Shown in pieces: positions 9,200-18,771 of a DNA stretch of 56,517 nt (within the stretch, counting starts at the first letter, position 1; the number at the start of each line of letters is the position of its first letter). Both the position numbers and the translations under genes were made by a program. The notes below the pieces were generated by a model, which worked only from the letters and a program-made list of their open reading frames with translations, ran no database searches and was not told the origin of the DNA. Origin of the DNA: an uncultured Acetobacteraceae bacterium (GTDB taxonomy: Bacteria > Pseudomonadota > Alphaproteobacteria > Acetobacterales > Acetobacteraceae). The stretch lies in contig CAIXEA010000095.1 of NCBI GenBank assembly GCA_903918315.1, forward strand, positions 1 through 56,517, in the 5' to 3' direction.

Positions 9200-10939
9200 A
9201 TGCAGACCGAGGAAACACCGCTCCCCCTATCCGCCACGCAGCTCTACCGCGCGGCGGATCTATCCGGCCTCGCCTTCGAAACCACCGCCCAGCTGGAGCC
9301 CACCGATCGGCTGGCCGGGCAGGATCGGGCACGGGACGCGATGCGCCTGGGCACCCGTATCGGCGCCCCGGGCTTCAACATTTTCGCCATCGGGTCGAGC
9401 GGGGCGCGAATCCAGCGCTCCATCCGCGCCCTGCTGGCCGATGCCGCGGCGGACCGGACGACGGCCTCCGACTGGGTCTACGTCAACAACTTCGCCGCAC
9501 CGCACCGGCCCGCCGCCATCCGCCTGCCACGCGGATCCGCGCGGCTGTTTCAGCAGACCATGCACCATATGATCGACGACCTGAAGGCCGCGCTGCCAGG
9601 CGTCTTCGAAAGCGAGGCCTATCAGGCCCGCCGGGCCGCGATCGACGAAACCATTCGGAGCAAGGGCGACGCCGCCTTCTCCGCCCTGCGGGACAAGGCC
9701 GGATCGCGCGACATCATCATCCTGCGCACCCCGACCGGGTTCGCCCTGGCGCCCGCCAAGAATGGGGAGGTCGTGCCGCCGGAAACATTCAACGCCTGGC
9801 CGGACGAACAACGCCACGCGGTCGAAGCGGCCATCAAGGATCTGGAACACGATCTGGAACAAACGCTGCGCGGCCTGCCCCGCCTGGACAAGGAGCGCCG
9901 GGACGCGATCCGCGCCCTCGACCAGGAAACCGCGCGCTTTGCCGTGGGCCAGTCGATCGATGAGGCGCGGGGACGCCTCACCACGCTGCCCATGGTGCTG
10001 GCCCATCTCGACGCCGTGCGCGAAGACCTGGTGCAGAACGCGCACCTGTTCACCGCCCCCCAGCCTGGCCCCGAGGAACCGGCGATCCGGCCCGCATCGG
10101 GAACCCCGTTCGACCGCTATGAGGTCAACGTCTTCGTCAACCAGGACGACGCCAACGCCGCACCGGTCATCGATGAGGCGCATCCGACGCTCAGTAATCT
10201 GGTGGGCCGGATCGAGCATCTGGCGGAACAAGGCGCGCTGGTCACCAACTTCCGCCTGATCCGCGCGGGATCGCTGCACAAGGCCAACGGCGGCATCCTG
10301 ATGGTCGACGCCCGCAACCTGCTGATGGAACCGCTCAGCTGGCCAGCCCTGAAACGCGCCTTGTCCCGACGCAACGTCGTGATCGAAGACGCCGCACGGC
10401 TGCTCGGCTTCTCCACCATTCTGTCCCTGGAGCCGGACCCCATCCCGCTCGACGTCAAGCTTGTGCTCTACGGTGACCGCTCCCTCTATTACCTGCTGGC
10501 CGCGGTTGATCCGGATTTCTCACAATATTTCAAGGTTTTGGCTGATTTTGACGATGACACCCCGCGGTCTGCCGAAGGCGAAGCGATGTTCGCCGGGCAG
10601 ATCGCCGCCATCGCCAGCCGCGAAGCGCTGCCGCCCCTCGACCGCGGCGCCGTGGGACGGGTGATCGAACAGGCCTCACGCGCCGCCGAAGACGCCAACA
10701 AGCTTACCCTCGCCACCGAGACCATTCGCGACCTGCTGGTGGAGGCCGCGTATTGGGCGGTGGAAGCCGGGCGGACCATCGTCAGCCGCCCTGACGTCGA
10801 CCGCGCGATCCATGAGCAGATCCGGCGCGCCGCCCGCATCCGGGAGTGGTCCGCTGAGATGATCCTGCGTGAGATCGCGCTGATCGACACCAGCGGATCC
10901 CGCGTCGGGCAGATCAACGGCCTGAGCGTCATGAGCTAG
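9200..10939 (+). CDS. Lon-like protease, N-terminal ATPase-type part
   Basis: 579 aa ending at the amber codon. The N-terminus (FETTAQLEPTDRLAGQDRARDAMRLG) and the following DWVYVNNFAAPHRPAAIRLP segment are family hallmarks. The P-loop position reads IGSSGARIQRSI and lacks the canonical GxxGxGK[ST], as often seen in degenerate form in this family. A helical insert (about 100-290) and the second nucleotide-binding region (HKANGGILMVDARNLL, then LDVKLVLYGD) follow. By itself it lacks the proteolytic dyad and could at most unfold or bind substrates. It has no homology to the secE-nusG genes upstream and lies about 130 bases after nusG. Confidence 0.75.
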   Translation: MQTEETPLPLSATQLYRAADLSGLAFETTAQLEPTDRLAGQDRARDAMRLGTRIGAPGFNIFAIGSSGARIQRSIRALLADAAADRTTASDWVYVNNFAAPHRPAAIRLPRGSARLFQQTMHHMIDDLKAALPGVFESEAYQARRAAIDETIRSKGDAAFSALRDKAGSRDIIILRTPTGFALAPAKNGEVVPPETFNAWPDEQRHAVEAAIKDLEHDLEQTLRGLPRLDKERRDAIRALDQETARFAVGQSIDEARGRLTTLPMVLAHLDAVREDLVQNAHLFTAPQPGPEEPAIRPASGTPFDRYEVNVFVNQDDANAAPVIDEAHPTLSNLVGRIEHLAEQGALVTNFRLIRAGSLHKANGGILMVDARNLLMEPLSWPALKRALSRRNVVIEDAARLLGFSTILSLEPDPIPLDVKLVLYGDRSLYYLLAAVDPDFSQYFKVLADFDDDTPRSAEGEAMFAGQIAAIASREALPPLDRGAVGRVIEQASRAAEDANKLTLATETIRDLLVEAAYWAVEAGRTIVSRPDVDRAIHEQIRRAARIREWSAEMILREIALIDTSGSRVGQINGLSVMS

Positions 10940-10981
10940 GGCGGCTTCGCGTTTGGCCGTCCAACCCGGATCACCTGCCGG

Positions 10982-11590
10982 GTGCATCCCGGGACCGGAC
11001 GGATCCTGGATATCGAACGGGAAGTCGAGCTGGGCGGCCCGCTGCATTCGAAAGGCGTGCTGATCCTTTCGGGCTTTCTCGCCGGCCGCTATGCCCTGGA
11101 CGCCCCCATTTCCCTCGCCGCCAGCCTTGTGTTCGAACAATCCTATGGCGGCGTGGACGGCGACAGCGCGTCATCGACCGAGCTTTATGCCCTTCTGTCG
11201 GCCTTGGCGGAGGTCCCGTTGCGCCAGGACCTCGCGGTGACCGGTTCCGTCAACCAGCATGGCGAGGTGCAGGCGATTGGCGGGGTCAACGACAAGATCG
11301 AGGGCTATTTCGAGATCTGCCAGGCCCGCGGCCTGACCGGCACCCAGGGCGTGATGATCCCCGCGTCGAACGTGCAGCATCTGATGCTGCGCCAGGACGT
11401 GGTCGCTGCCTGCGCCGCCGGGCAATTCGCGGTGTACCCGATCAAAACCATCGACCAGGGGATCACCCTGCTGACCGGTCAGCCAGCCGCCGACATTCAC
11501 CGCAAAGTCGAAGATCGGCTGCGCCTGTTCGCCAAGTCACGCCGAAACCAGAACGCGCAGGCCGCACGGTCAGCCGAGGAGCAGGCCTGA
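10982..11590 (+). CDS. Lon-like protease, C-terminal serine/lysine protease part
   Basis: 202 aa if started at the GTG at 10982; no good ribosome site precedes it, so independent translation is doubtful. It holds the complete Lon (S16) peptidase domain: [17 protein letters not shown], catalytic Ser in [12 protein letters not shown] (S62 here, about S656 of the full protein) and catalytic Lys in [11 protein letters not shown] (K105 here, about K699). The domain shows no decay, which points to a recent lesion or to function retained by readthrough. Its TGA overlaps the ATG of the next gene by one base, suggesting translational coupling. Confidence 0.7.
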   Translation: MHPGTGRILDIEREVELGGPLHSKGVLILSGFLAGRYALDAPISLAASLVFEQSYGGVDGDSASSTELYALLSALAEVPLRQDLAVTGSVNQHGEVQAIGGVNDKIEGYFEICQARGLTGTQGVMIPASNVQHLMLRQDVVAACAAGQFAVYPIKTIDQGITLLTGQPAADIHRKVEDRLRLFAKSRRNQNAQAARSAEEQA

Positions 11591-12399
11591 TGCCCGATCA
11601 TCGCCGGCTCCTCGTCACCCTGCAGCACGGCACCGCCGAGTCCGACACCATCCGTCAGGCTGGGGCCGTCGCGCGGCTGTTGGGCCTGGACATGCTGGGG
11701 ATCTTCGTGGAGGACGAAGCGATCCACAGCCTCGCGTCATTCCCGTTCGCGCGGGAATTGCGGTTGCCGTCGCATCAATGGCACCCGATCGACCCCGCGC
11801 ACGTCGTCACGGCGTTCCAGGCGGCGGCCGCGGCGGCGCAGCGGCGGTTGACCAGCATCACCCAAACCCTGGGCGTGAACTGCGGCTTCACCGTCCGGCG
11901 CGGCGATCCCGCTGGCGTGGTGACGGAGATACTGTGTGCGGGGGACATCATCGTCCTCTCTGAACCCCGGGCACCGAGTGAGGCACTGACCCACTCATTT
12001 CTGCGCGCCTGGCAGACCGCGTCCCGGTCGGGTGCCAGCCTGTTGTTGCTGCCGCCCGGCGCGGCACGCCAGGACGGGCCCGTCATCGCGCTGGCGCAAG
12101 CCAGTCAGCGCGCCTTGGCAACCGCCGCCCATGTCGCGCGCATCGCGCACGAACCGCTGACATTGCTCGGGCCAGAAACCGCGTTTCCCGAGACCCCGCC
12201 GCCCCGGCCGCGGTTCCGCCCCCTCACGGGTTTCACGGATAGCGCGCTGCGCTTTGCCCTGGCCGACATGCGGGAGCGGATTTTGGTGCTGGATCGTGAC
12301 GGGTTGACGGATGAGCAGGAAGCGGTCCTGCTGCGCGTCGCGGCCTCCCGCGGGACGCCGGTGTTGCTGGTGGGGCCGCCAGCCGATCAGGCGGGCTGA
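11590..12399 (+). CDS. Universal-stress-protein-like protein (tandem weak UspA folds)
   Basis: 269 aa, soluble. The N-terminal half has the Usp pattern: a hydrophobic strand (RLLVTLQHG), a long helix with GAVARLLGLDMLGIFVED, and ARRLTSITQTLGVNCGFTVRRGDPA leading to AGDIIVLSEP. The second half repeats a looser version. The ATP-binding G-x2-G-x9-G-S/T motif is not obvious, so it may be a non-nucleotide-binding member. It is coupled by TGATG overlap to the Lon-like gene and probably belongs to the same stress-related unit. Its last 13 bases overlap the convergent MFS gene. Confidence 0.5.
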   Translation: MPDHRRLLVTLQHGTAESDTIRQAGAVARLLGLDMLGIFVEDEAIHSLASFPFARELRLPSHQWHPIDPAHVVTAFQAAAAAAQRRLTSITQTLGVNCGFTVRRGDPAGVVTEILCAGDIIVLSEPRAPSEALTHSFLRAWQTASRSGASLLLLPPGAARQDGPVIALAQASQRALATAAHVARIAHEPLTLLGPETAFPETPPPRPRFRPLTGFTDSALRFALADMRERILVLDRDGLTDEQEAVLLRVAASRGTPVLLVGPPADQAG

Positions 12400-13604
12400 C
12401 CAAGCGTCAGGCTGACCGGCAGGCGATCGCGGCGCCGCGGCGGCCCGCCGAACAGGATCTGCGCCACCCCGGCGCTGAAACCGATGACCACCCCGAACTG
12501 CCAGGCCCGGTCGTAAGATCCCAGCGCGTCGTAGATCAGCCCGCCGCCCCAGGCGCCCAGGAACGACCCGGTCTGGTGCACCACGAAGGAAATGCCCAGC
12601 AGCGTCGCCATGTAGCGGGTGCCGAACATCTCCGCCACCAGCCCGCTGGTCAGCGGGATCACCCCCAGCCACAGCATGCCCATGGTCGTGGCGAAGACCA
12701 GCGTGGACGTGGGTGTCGGCGGGGTGACGAAGAACGCCGCCACCACGATCGCGCGAAGAATATAAAGGATGCCCAGCAGGCGGTATTTGGGGAACTTCCC
12801 GCCGAGCCAGCCGGCGACGTACGAGCCCAGGATATTGACCGCGCCGATGATCGCCAGGGCCTCCGCGCTCAGCATGGGATCAAGGCCGCAGATCGTCAGG
12901 TAGTTGGGCAGATGCGTGGTCAGGAAGATCAGCTGCAACCCGCAGACGAAATAGCAGCCCGACATCACCAGGAAGCCGCGATGGCGGACGGCCTGGCCCA
13001 GGACCTCGGTCATACTGGCCTTGCTGCCGGTGGGGCGCGGCAAATGATCCGCTCCGCCGGCCATGAAGGCGACCGGGATCAGCGCCACCGCCAGAACCAC
13101 GAACAGCATGACCGCGATGCGCCAGTCCTGGCGCGCCAGGATCGACTGCACCGACATCGCCACCACCGGCGTGCCCATGGATCCCACGGCGGACACGATG
13201 CCCAGCATCAGGCTGCGCTTGCCCTCCGGCACCGCGCGGGCGCAGGCGGTCATGGCGAGGGAGGAGGCGTTGCAGGCCATCGCCACGCCAATCAGGCTGC
13301 CGGACACCGCAAGGCCCACCGCCCCGGTGGCGAAGGCCATCATGATGACACCCGCGAGATAGACCACCCCGCCGCACACCATCACCCGCCGCAAGCCATA
13401 CTTGTCGGCGATCATGCTGACCGGGAATTGCGACAGGCCCCAGACCGCGTTCTGCACCGCGATGGCGAAGGTGAACTGCGCCGCCGACAGGGACAGGTCG
13501 TGAGTCACCGGAGTCAGGAACAGGGACAGGCTCTGACGGATGCCCATGCTCAGGGCCATCATCAGAGCCGCGCCAATGAGGATCGAGCGGTTAAGCCGGC
13601 TCAT
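12387..13604 (-). CDS. MFS transporter
   Basis: 405 aa with about 12 hydrophobic segments. An MFS-type loop motif is visible between segments 2 and 3 (SMIADKYGLRRVM). The start has a strong GGAGGGGG ribosome site. The general profile is that of anion/organic-acid type MFS carriers, but no substrate can be assigned. It is the downstream member of three consecutive minus-strand MFS genes, and its 3' end overlaps the convergent stress-type gene by 13 bases. Confidence 0.8.
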   Translation of the reverse strand: MSRLNRSILIGAALMMALSMGIRQSLSLFLTPVTHDLSLSAAQFTFAIAVQNAVWGLSQFPVSMIADKYGLRRVMVCGGVVYLAGVIMMAFATGAVGLAVSGSLIGVAMACNASSLAMTACARAVPEGKRSLMLGIVSAVGSMGTPVVAMSVQSILARQDWRIAVMLFVVLAVALIPVAFMAGGADHLPRPTGSKASMTEVLGQAVRHRGFLVMSGCYFVCGLQLIFLTTHLPNYLTICGLDPMLSAEALAIIGAVNILGSYVAGWLGGKFPKYRLLGILYILRAIVVAAFFVTPPTPTSTLVFATTMGMLWLGVIPLTSGLVAEMFGTRYMATLLGISFVVHQTGSFLGAWGGGLIYDALGSYDRAWQFGVVIGFSAGVAQILFGGPPRRRDRLPVSLTLGQPA

Positions 13605-13626
13605 CGGGCCCCCCTCCGGAACGTGA

Positions 13627-14934
13627 TTAATCGGCCTGGCTGCCGATCGGCGCCTGTTTGACCGGGTTCGGGATGTGCAGGAACAACGCGCAGACGATCG
13701 CGGCCATCAGCCCGAGCGCGCCCAGACCATAGAGCCCGTATTCATAGCTGCCGGTGTAGTCCTTGATCACGCCGACATACCAGGGTCCGAAGAAGCCCCC
13801 GAGATTGCCGATGGAGTTGATCCAGGCCAGCGCTGCCGCGGCCGCCGTACCCGTCATGAACATCGGCGGCATGGCCCAGAACGGACCCTTGGAGCCATAG
13901 AAACCGGTCGCCGCGATCGACATCCCAACCAGTGCCCACCAGGAGCCGAGCGTCTTGCCGGCGATGATCAGGCCGACGGTCGACAGAATGCAGGCCACCA
14001 GCAAAACCCAGCGGCGATCATTGGTACGGTCGGAGATATAGCCCATCCCGACCAGCCCCAACGCGCCGAAGATATAGGGCACCATCGTCAGCCAGCCCAC
14101 GGTCATGTTGTCCGACACGCCCAGCGATTTGATGATCTGCGGGATGAAGAACAGCATGCCCAGGCTGGCGGTCACGATGCCAAAGTAGTTCAGCGCCAGC
14201 AGCAGCACCTTCGGGTCGAACATGCCCTGCACGAAGGTGAATTTCTTCACCGACTCCTTGGCCTTGCGCTCGGCACTAAGGGTGGTGCTGAGCCAGTCCT
14301 TTTCCTCCCGCGTCAGGAAGGAGGCTTGCTCCGGCGTATCGGTCATCACGAACAAGGTCAGCAAGCCGATCAGAACGGTCGGCACGGCTTCGGCGATATA
14401 CATCACCTGCCAGCCATGCAGGCCCAGCCACCCGTCAAGGCCCAGAAGGGCGGTCGAAATGGGGGAACCCGCCGCCACCGCGATGGGCAGACCAACCAGG
14501 AAGCCCGACATGATGCGGGCATGATGGTAGGTCGGGAACCAATAGGTGAAAAAAAGCAGGATGCCCGGGAAGAAGCCCGCCTCGGCGGAGCCCAGCAGAA
14601 AGCGCACCACGCCAAAGCTGGTGGGGCCCACGACCATGGCGGTGCAACCGGCGAGAATGCCCCAGGAAATCATGATGCGCGCGATCCAGAGCCGCGCGCC
14701 GACCTTTTCCATGATGACGTTGCTGGGAACTTCGAACAGGAAGTAGCCCCAATAAAACGTACCAAGCCAGAAGCCGTACTCGGTGGCGGAAATATGCAGA
14801 TCCCCGCGCATGGTCAGCGCCGCGAAGCTGACATTGATGCGATCCACGTAAGCGAGGAAATAGCTGAGCACGGCAAACGGCAGCAGGCGGATATAGATCT
14901 TCCGCATGGCCGATTTTTCGACGGCTTGGTTCAA
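13627..14934 (-). CDS. MFS transporter, anion:cation symporter (ACS)-like
   Basis: 435 aa from a TTG start at 14934, chosen because GGAGG sits 5 bases upstream; the ATG at 15021 would add 29 residues and has no ribosome site. RLLPFAVLSYFLAYVDRINV (segment 1) and LGTFYWGYFLFEVPSNVIMEK (segments 2-3) are typical of the ACS family, which imports carboxylates such as tartrate, phthalate or glucarate. There are twelve hydrophobic segments with a central charged loop around TREEKDWLSTTLSAERKAKE. The substrate is unknown. It lies 22 bases upstream of the next MFS gene, suggesting co-transcription. Confidence 0.85.
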   Translation of the reverse strand: MNQAVEKSAMRKIYIRLLPFAVLSYFLAYVDRINVSFAALTMRGDLHISATEYGFWLGTFYWGYFLFEVPSNVIMEKVGARLWIARIMISWGILAGCTAMVVGPTSFGVVRFLLGSAEAGFFPGILLFFTYWFPTYHHARIMSGFLVGLPIAVAAGSPISTALLGLDGWLGLHGWQVMYIAEAVPTVLIGLLTLFVMTDTPEQASFLTREEKDWLSTTLSAERKAKESVKKFTFVQGMFDPKVLLLALNYFGIVTASLGMLFFIPQIIKSLGVSDNMTVGWLTMVPYIFGALGLVGMGYISDRTNDRRWVLLVACILSTVGLIIAGKTLGSWWALVGMSIAATGFYGSKGPFWAMPPMFMTGTAAAAALAWINSIGNLGGFFGPWYVGVIKDYTGSYEYGLYGLGALGLMAAIVCALFLHIPNPVKQAPIGSQAD

Positions 14935-15039
14935 GTTTGCCTCCGGCAAATCCCAGGGAAATCGGGATTTTGTTTGGTTTATTGAAACCCGACTGTAGGC
15001 GACGCCAGGGGCGCCCGGCAATGCCGGTTCAGGCCTGTT

Positions 15040-16305
15040 TCATGCGATCGCGCGATAAACCGGTGGTTTCGCCAGCACCGCGACCGCCATCCCGGCCGCC
15101 GCGAGCGTTGCGCAGGTGATTAAAGATAAATCGTAGGTGCCGGACCAATCCCGTAACGCCCCCGACAGCACCGGACCCGCCGCCTGCGCCAGCACCTGCA
15201 CCGACAAAGCCAGGCCGCGAATCGCGCCATAGCTTTTGCGCCCATAATAGTCGGCCCAGGCGATGGGCAGCATGGTCAGCAGCCCGCCGATGCCCAGCCC
15301 GAAAAAGCCCGCCGCGGCGTAAGCCCGCGGGGCGGCATGCACCGACAGCATCAGCGCCGTCCCCAGGCTCAGCAGCCCGCCCACCATCGCCAGACGCAAC
15401 CGGATCGGCACCCACCGCGGCACCAGCCCGAAGCACAAGGTCGCCACCCCCGAAAGAACCGAGAACGAGCTGACCACCGTCGCCGCCACCGCCGGCGACA
15501 GGCCGCGTTCAATCAGGAACGGCGCCTGATGCAGGCTGACCCCGGCCTGCACGGGGTAGACCAGCAGGGTGAACAGCGACAGGACCCAGAACGCCGGCGT
15601 GCGCAGCGCCTGCGCCCGGGTGAACGAAAGATCACTCACCGGTTCGGCATCGGCCGGAGGGTTCCGGCGATCCGGGACCAGGCCCACATCCTCCGGCTTA
15701 CCCACCAGCAGGACGGAGACCGGGATCAGCCCGATCAACACCACCGCCGCGCCAACCGCCAGCCAGCCGGCGCGCCATCCGCCGCCCGCCATCGCCGCCT
15801 GCGCGATCAGCGGCATGGTCACCAACCCAATCATCCCCCCCATGGTGGCGATGGAGGTGGCCAGCGCGCGCCTGGCGACGAACCAATTGCTCACCGCCCC
15901 ATAGATGCCCAGGTCGAACGGACCGGCGAAGTTCATCCGCGCCACGCAGAACAGCAGGTAGAACATCGGCAGGGAGGCCGTGAGCGATAGCAGCGCGTTG
16001 GACAGCCCGGTCAGCAGGATCACGCTGCAAAGCACCAGCCGCGCCCCGCTATGGTCCAGATAACGCCCCAGCCGCGGGGAAACGATCGCCGCCAGAATGC
16101 CGCCCAGCGACACCGCGCCGGAAATGGCGGTGCGGGACCACCCGAACTCCGTCGTCATCGGGGACACGAACACCGACAGCGTCGCCACCGCGCCGCCCTG
16201 GCGGGACATGCCGGCGCAACATACGCACACCAGCACCACCCAGCCGTAATAGAAGGGCAAACGCGGGATCAGCCAGCGGGGCACGGTGTTCATGCGATTT
16301 GTCAT
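15040..16305 (-). CDS. MFS transporter, oxalate/formate or monocarboxylate-type
   Basis: 421 aa, about 12 transmembrane segments. The N-terminal FYYGWVVLVCVCCAGMSRQG and FGWSRTAISGAVSLGGILAA resemble the oxalate:formate antiporter/monocarboxylate branch of MFS carriers. A long cytoplasmic loop (LVGKPEDVGLVPDRRNPPAD) separates the two six-helix bundles. There are three unrelated MFS genes in a row and no catabolic enzymes between them, so the transported compounds are unknown. Confidence 0.8.
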   Translation of the reverse strand: MTNRMNTVPRWLIPRLPFYYGWVVLVCVCCAGMSRQGGAVATLSVFVSPMTTEFGWSRTAISGAVSLGGILAAIVSPRLGRYLDHSGARLVLCSVILLTGLSNALLSLTASLPMFYLLFCVARMNFAGPFDLGIYGAVSNWFVARRALATSIATMGGMIGLVTMPLIAQAAMAGGGWRAGWLAVGAAVVLIGLIPVSVLLVGKPEDVGLVPDRRNPPADAEPVSDLSFTRAQALRTPAFWVLSLFTLLVYPVQAGVSLHQAPFLIERGLSPAVAATVVSSFSVLSGVATLCFGLVPRWVPIRLRLAMVGGLLSLGTALMLSVHAAPRAYAAAGFFGLGIGGLLTMLPIAWADYYGRKSYGAIRGLALSVQVLAQAAGPVLSGALRDWSGTYDLSLITCATLAAAGMAVAVLAKPPVYRAIA

Positions 16306-16349
16306 ACACCAGGGCTCGCAAAAGACGAGCCCGCACCGGGACAGCGGCC

Positions 16350-16961
16350 TCAGTCCGCCCGGAACGCCGCCGCGACCGCGGCCCGCAACGCCGGCAGGGC
16401 CTCAGCCTCGAACCAGGGGTTCTTCCGCTCCCACGCGGTGGTGCGCCAGGACGGATGCGGCAGGGGAAAGCGGTGCGGCAGATAATCGCGAAAAGCCCGC
16501 ACACGCGCGGTCATCGGGCCACGCCCCCAGGCGTCGATCTGGGCATAGGACCCCACCAGCAGCGTCAGCCGTATCCCGGGCATCAGGCCCAGCAACCGTC
16601 CCCGCCACAACGGCGCACATTCCTTGCGCGGCGGTGCGTCCCCGCCATTCGCGATCCGGCCCGGATAGCAAAACCCCATCGGCAGGATGGCGATGCGGCC
16701 TTCGTCATAGAATGCGTCGTGGTCCATTCCCAGCCAGCGGCGCAGCCGATCGCCGGAGGGGTCATTCCAGGGGATGCCGGTTTCATGGACCTTGGTGCCC
16801 GGCGCCTGACCGGCGATCAGAATCCGTGCGGTCGTGGACACCCGGATGACGGGCCGGGGGCCGAGCGGCAGCACGGCCGCACAGACGCGGCAGGCCCGCG
16901 CCTCCGCCGCCGCCGCTTGCAGGCGGGCTTCAGGTGATGATGCCACGTTTGCGTAATTCAT
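16350..16961 (-). CDS. Uracil-DNA glycosylase family protein
   Basis: 203 aa. Motif A-like ILIAGQAPGTKVHETGIPW and motif B-like PLPHPSWR are those of the UDG superfamily. Four cysteines (C24, C27, one in GFCYPG, one in KECAPLW) could ligate a 4Fe-4S cluster as in families 4 and 5. The probable role is removal of uracil or related damaged bases from DNA; specificity is unproven. The frame overlaps the end of cysNC by 32 bases from the ATG at 16961. A GTG five codons later is an alternative start. It is translated as the last gene of the cys unit by position, without functional link. Confidence 0.8.
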   Translation of the reverse strand: MNYANVASSPEARLQAAAAEARACRVCAAVLPLGPRPVIRVSTTARILIAGQAPGTKVHETGIPWNDPSGDRLRRWLGMDHDAFYDEGRIAILPMGFCYPGRIANGGDAPPRKECAPLWRGRLLGLMPGIRLTLLVGSYAQIDAWGRGPMTARVRAFRDYLPHRFPLPHPSWRTTAWERKNPWFEAEALPALRAAVAAAFRAD

Positions 16962-18771
16962 CGATCACCCGCCGCGCCAGTTCCTCCGGCGTCCCCTCCA
17001 GAGTCGGTAGATGTATTTCCGGATCGATCGGCTGCTCATACGGAGCATCGATGCCGGTGAAATTACGGAGCTGGCCCGCATCCGCCTTTTGATAAAGGCC
17101 CTTGGGATCACGCCGGCGGCATTCATCCACGGGCGTATCGACATGAATTTCGATGAACTCGCCCTCTTCGACCCGATCCCGGGCCAGCACGCGTTCATTC
17201 CGATAAGGTGAGATGAACGAGACCAGCACGATCAACCCGGCTTCCACGAACAGTTTTGACACCTCGGCGATGCGGCGAATGTTCTCCACCCGGTCCGCTT
17301 CCGAAAAGCCGAGATCCCGGTTCAACCCGTGCCGCACATTGTCGCCATCCAGCGTCATGCTGTGGCGGCCCATCGCCAGCAGTTGCTTTTCCACCAGATT
17401 GGCAATGGTGGATTTGCCGGCCCCCGACAGGCCGGTGAACCAGAGAACCGCTGGCTTCTGGCCGTTCAGCCGCGCCCGGGCCTGCTTGTCCACATCCAGA
17501 CGGTGCCAATAGATATCGGTGCGGCTGGCGCGGCTGGCGGTCACCATGCCGGCCCCGACCGTGTTGCGGGTCAGCCGATCGATCAGAATGAAACCGCCGA
17601 GGGTCCGGCTGTCGGCGTAGGGTTCGCAGGCCACCGGATGCGATAACGAAATCGTCACACGGCCGATTTCGTTCAGGGCCAGTTCCCGAATGGGCACCTC
17701 TTCCAACGTATCGACGTCGAGCCGGGATGCGATGTCGGTGATGGTGCCAACAACGGATTTCGTGCCCAGCATGAACTGATACGCCCGGCCGCGATAAAGC
17801 GGCGTCTCATCCATCCATACCACCCATCCGCTCACCTGATCCGCCAGGATGGGCCGTGGCGCCGCGGCGAGCACATCGCCGCGGGACACATCGATGTCCC
17901 GGTCGAGCACCAGAGTGACCGGCTCCGCCCGGGTGGCTTCCGTCCGGTCTCCGCCCATGGTCACGATGCGCGCGATGCGGGCTTCGATGCCGGAGGTCGT
18001 ATTGATCACGGTATCACCAGGCCGCAGCACGCCCGCTTCGATCGTTCCGGCATAACCACGGAAGGTATGATCCGGCCGGTTCACGTACTGGACTGGCATC
18101 CGGAACGGCTCATCGCCCCGGCGCCGCGTGGGTTCCGCGGCTTCCAGCGCCGCGAGCAGCGTCATGCCGGAATACCAAGGCATTGTGCTGCTGGGGCGCG
18201 TGACATTGTCCCCGTCACGGGCACAGAGCGGGATCGCCGTCACCGACAAGGGACCGAGGCGATCCAGCAGGGCGTTGAAATCGGCGCTGATCCGGTCGAA
18301 CACCGCCTGATCATAACCGACCAGATCCATCTTGTTCACCGCCAGGATCACGTCGCGGATACCGAGCAAGGATACGATCGCGGCATGGCGGCGGGTCTGC
18401 ACCAACAACCCTTTGCGCGCGTCGATCAGTAAAATGGCGACGTCCGAATTCGACGCACCGGTGACCATGTTGCGCGTGTATTGCTGATGACCGGGCGAGT
18501 CCGCGAGGATGAAGCGGCGGTGTTCGGTTTCGAAGAAGCGGTAGGCAACGTCGATCGTCACCCCCTGCTCCCGCTCCGCGGCCAGGCCATCGACCAGCAG
18601 CGCGTAGTCCACGCCACCTTCGACAGTGCCGAAGCGGCGGGAGTCACGCTCCAGCGCCAGCATGACGTCGTCGGGAATTCCGCCGCATTCGAACAGCAGC
18701 CGCCCGATCAGCGTGGATTTGCCGTCATCGACGCTGCCGCAGGTCAGCACACGCAACAGGGAAGCGGGCAT
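16930..18771 (-). CDS. cysNC: Bifunctional sulfate adenylyltransferase subunit 1 / adenylylsulfate kinase
   Basis: 613 aa fusion. Residues 1 to about 430 form the CysN GTPase (G1 CGSVDDGKST at 11-20, G3 ADSPGHQQY, G4 NKMD), which drives ATP sulfurylase with CysD to make APS. Residues from about 440 onwards form the APS kinase CysC (P-loop GLSGAGKST, then DGDNVRHGLNRDLGFS), which makes PAPS. Start ATG overlaps the cysD stop by one base, the standard coupling of these subunits. CysN needs CysD, so the frameshift in cysD would leave only the kinase half useful. Confidence 0.96.
   Translation of the reverse strand: MPASLLRVLTCGSVDDGKSTLIGRLLFECGGIPDDVMLALERDSRRFGTVEGGVDYALLVDGLAAEREQGVTIDVAYRFFETEHRRFILADSPGHQQYTRNMVTGASNSDVAILLIDARKGLLVQTRRHAAIVSLLGIRDVILAVNKMDLVGYDQAVFDRISADFNALLDRLGPLSVTAIPLCARDGDNVTRPSSTMPWYSGMTLLAALEAAEPTRRRGDEPFRMPVQYVNRPDHTFRGYAGTIEAGVLRPGDTVINTTSGIEARIARIVTMGGDRTEATRAEPVTLVLDRDIDVSRGDVLAAAPRPILADQVSGWVVWMDETPLYRGRAYQFMLGTKSVVGTITDIASRLDVDTLEEVPIRELALNEIGRVTISLSHPVACEPYADSRTLGGFILIDRLTRNTVGAGMVTASRASRTDIYWHRLDVDKQARARLNGQKPAVLWFTGLSGAGKSTIANLVEKQLLAMGRHSMTLDGDNVRHGLNRDLGFSEADRVENIRRIAEVSKLFVEAGLIVLVSFISPYRNERVLARDRVEEGEFIEIHVDTPVDECRRRDPKGLYQKADAGQLRNFTGIDAPYEQPIDPEIHLPTLEGTPEELARRVIDELRKRGIIT

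Larger units (their letters stand above)
9200..11590 (+). pseudogene. Lon-related ATP-dependent protease gene interrupted by an in-frame TAG
   Basis: Read through position 10937-10939, the frame encodes a 796-residue Lon-like protein of the AAA_32/LonB-like family at its usual length. The two halves are in the same reading frame, separated by one amber codon in [17 protein letters not shown]. From memory, homologues have Leu at or near this position, so TTG to TAG (one base, 10938) is the simplest lesion. No frameshift is involved. Alternatives are a sequencing error, suppression or readthrough, or the halves acting as two proteins. Confidence 0.8.

Noticed and set aside
10937..10939. Pyrrolysine or other recoding at the amber codon
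   Set aside because: No pyl genes or downstream structural element are visible; a point mutation is simpler.
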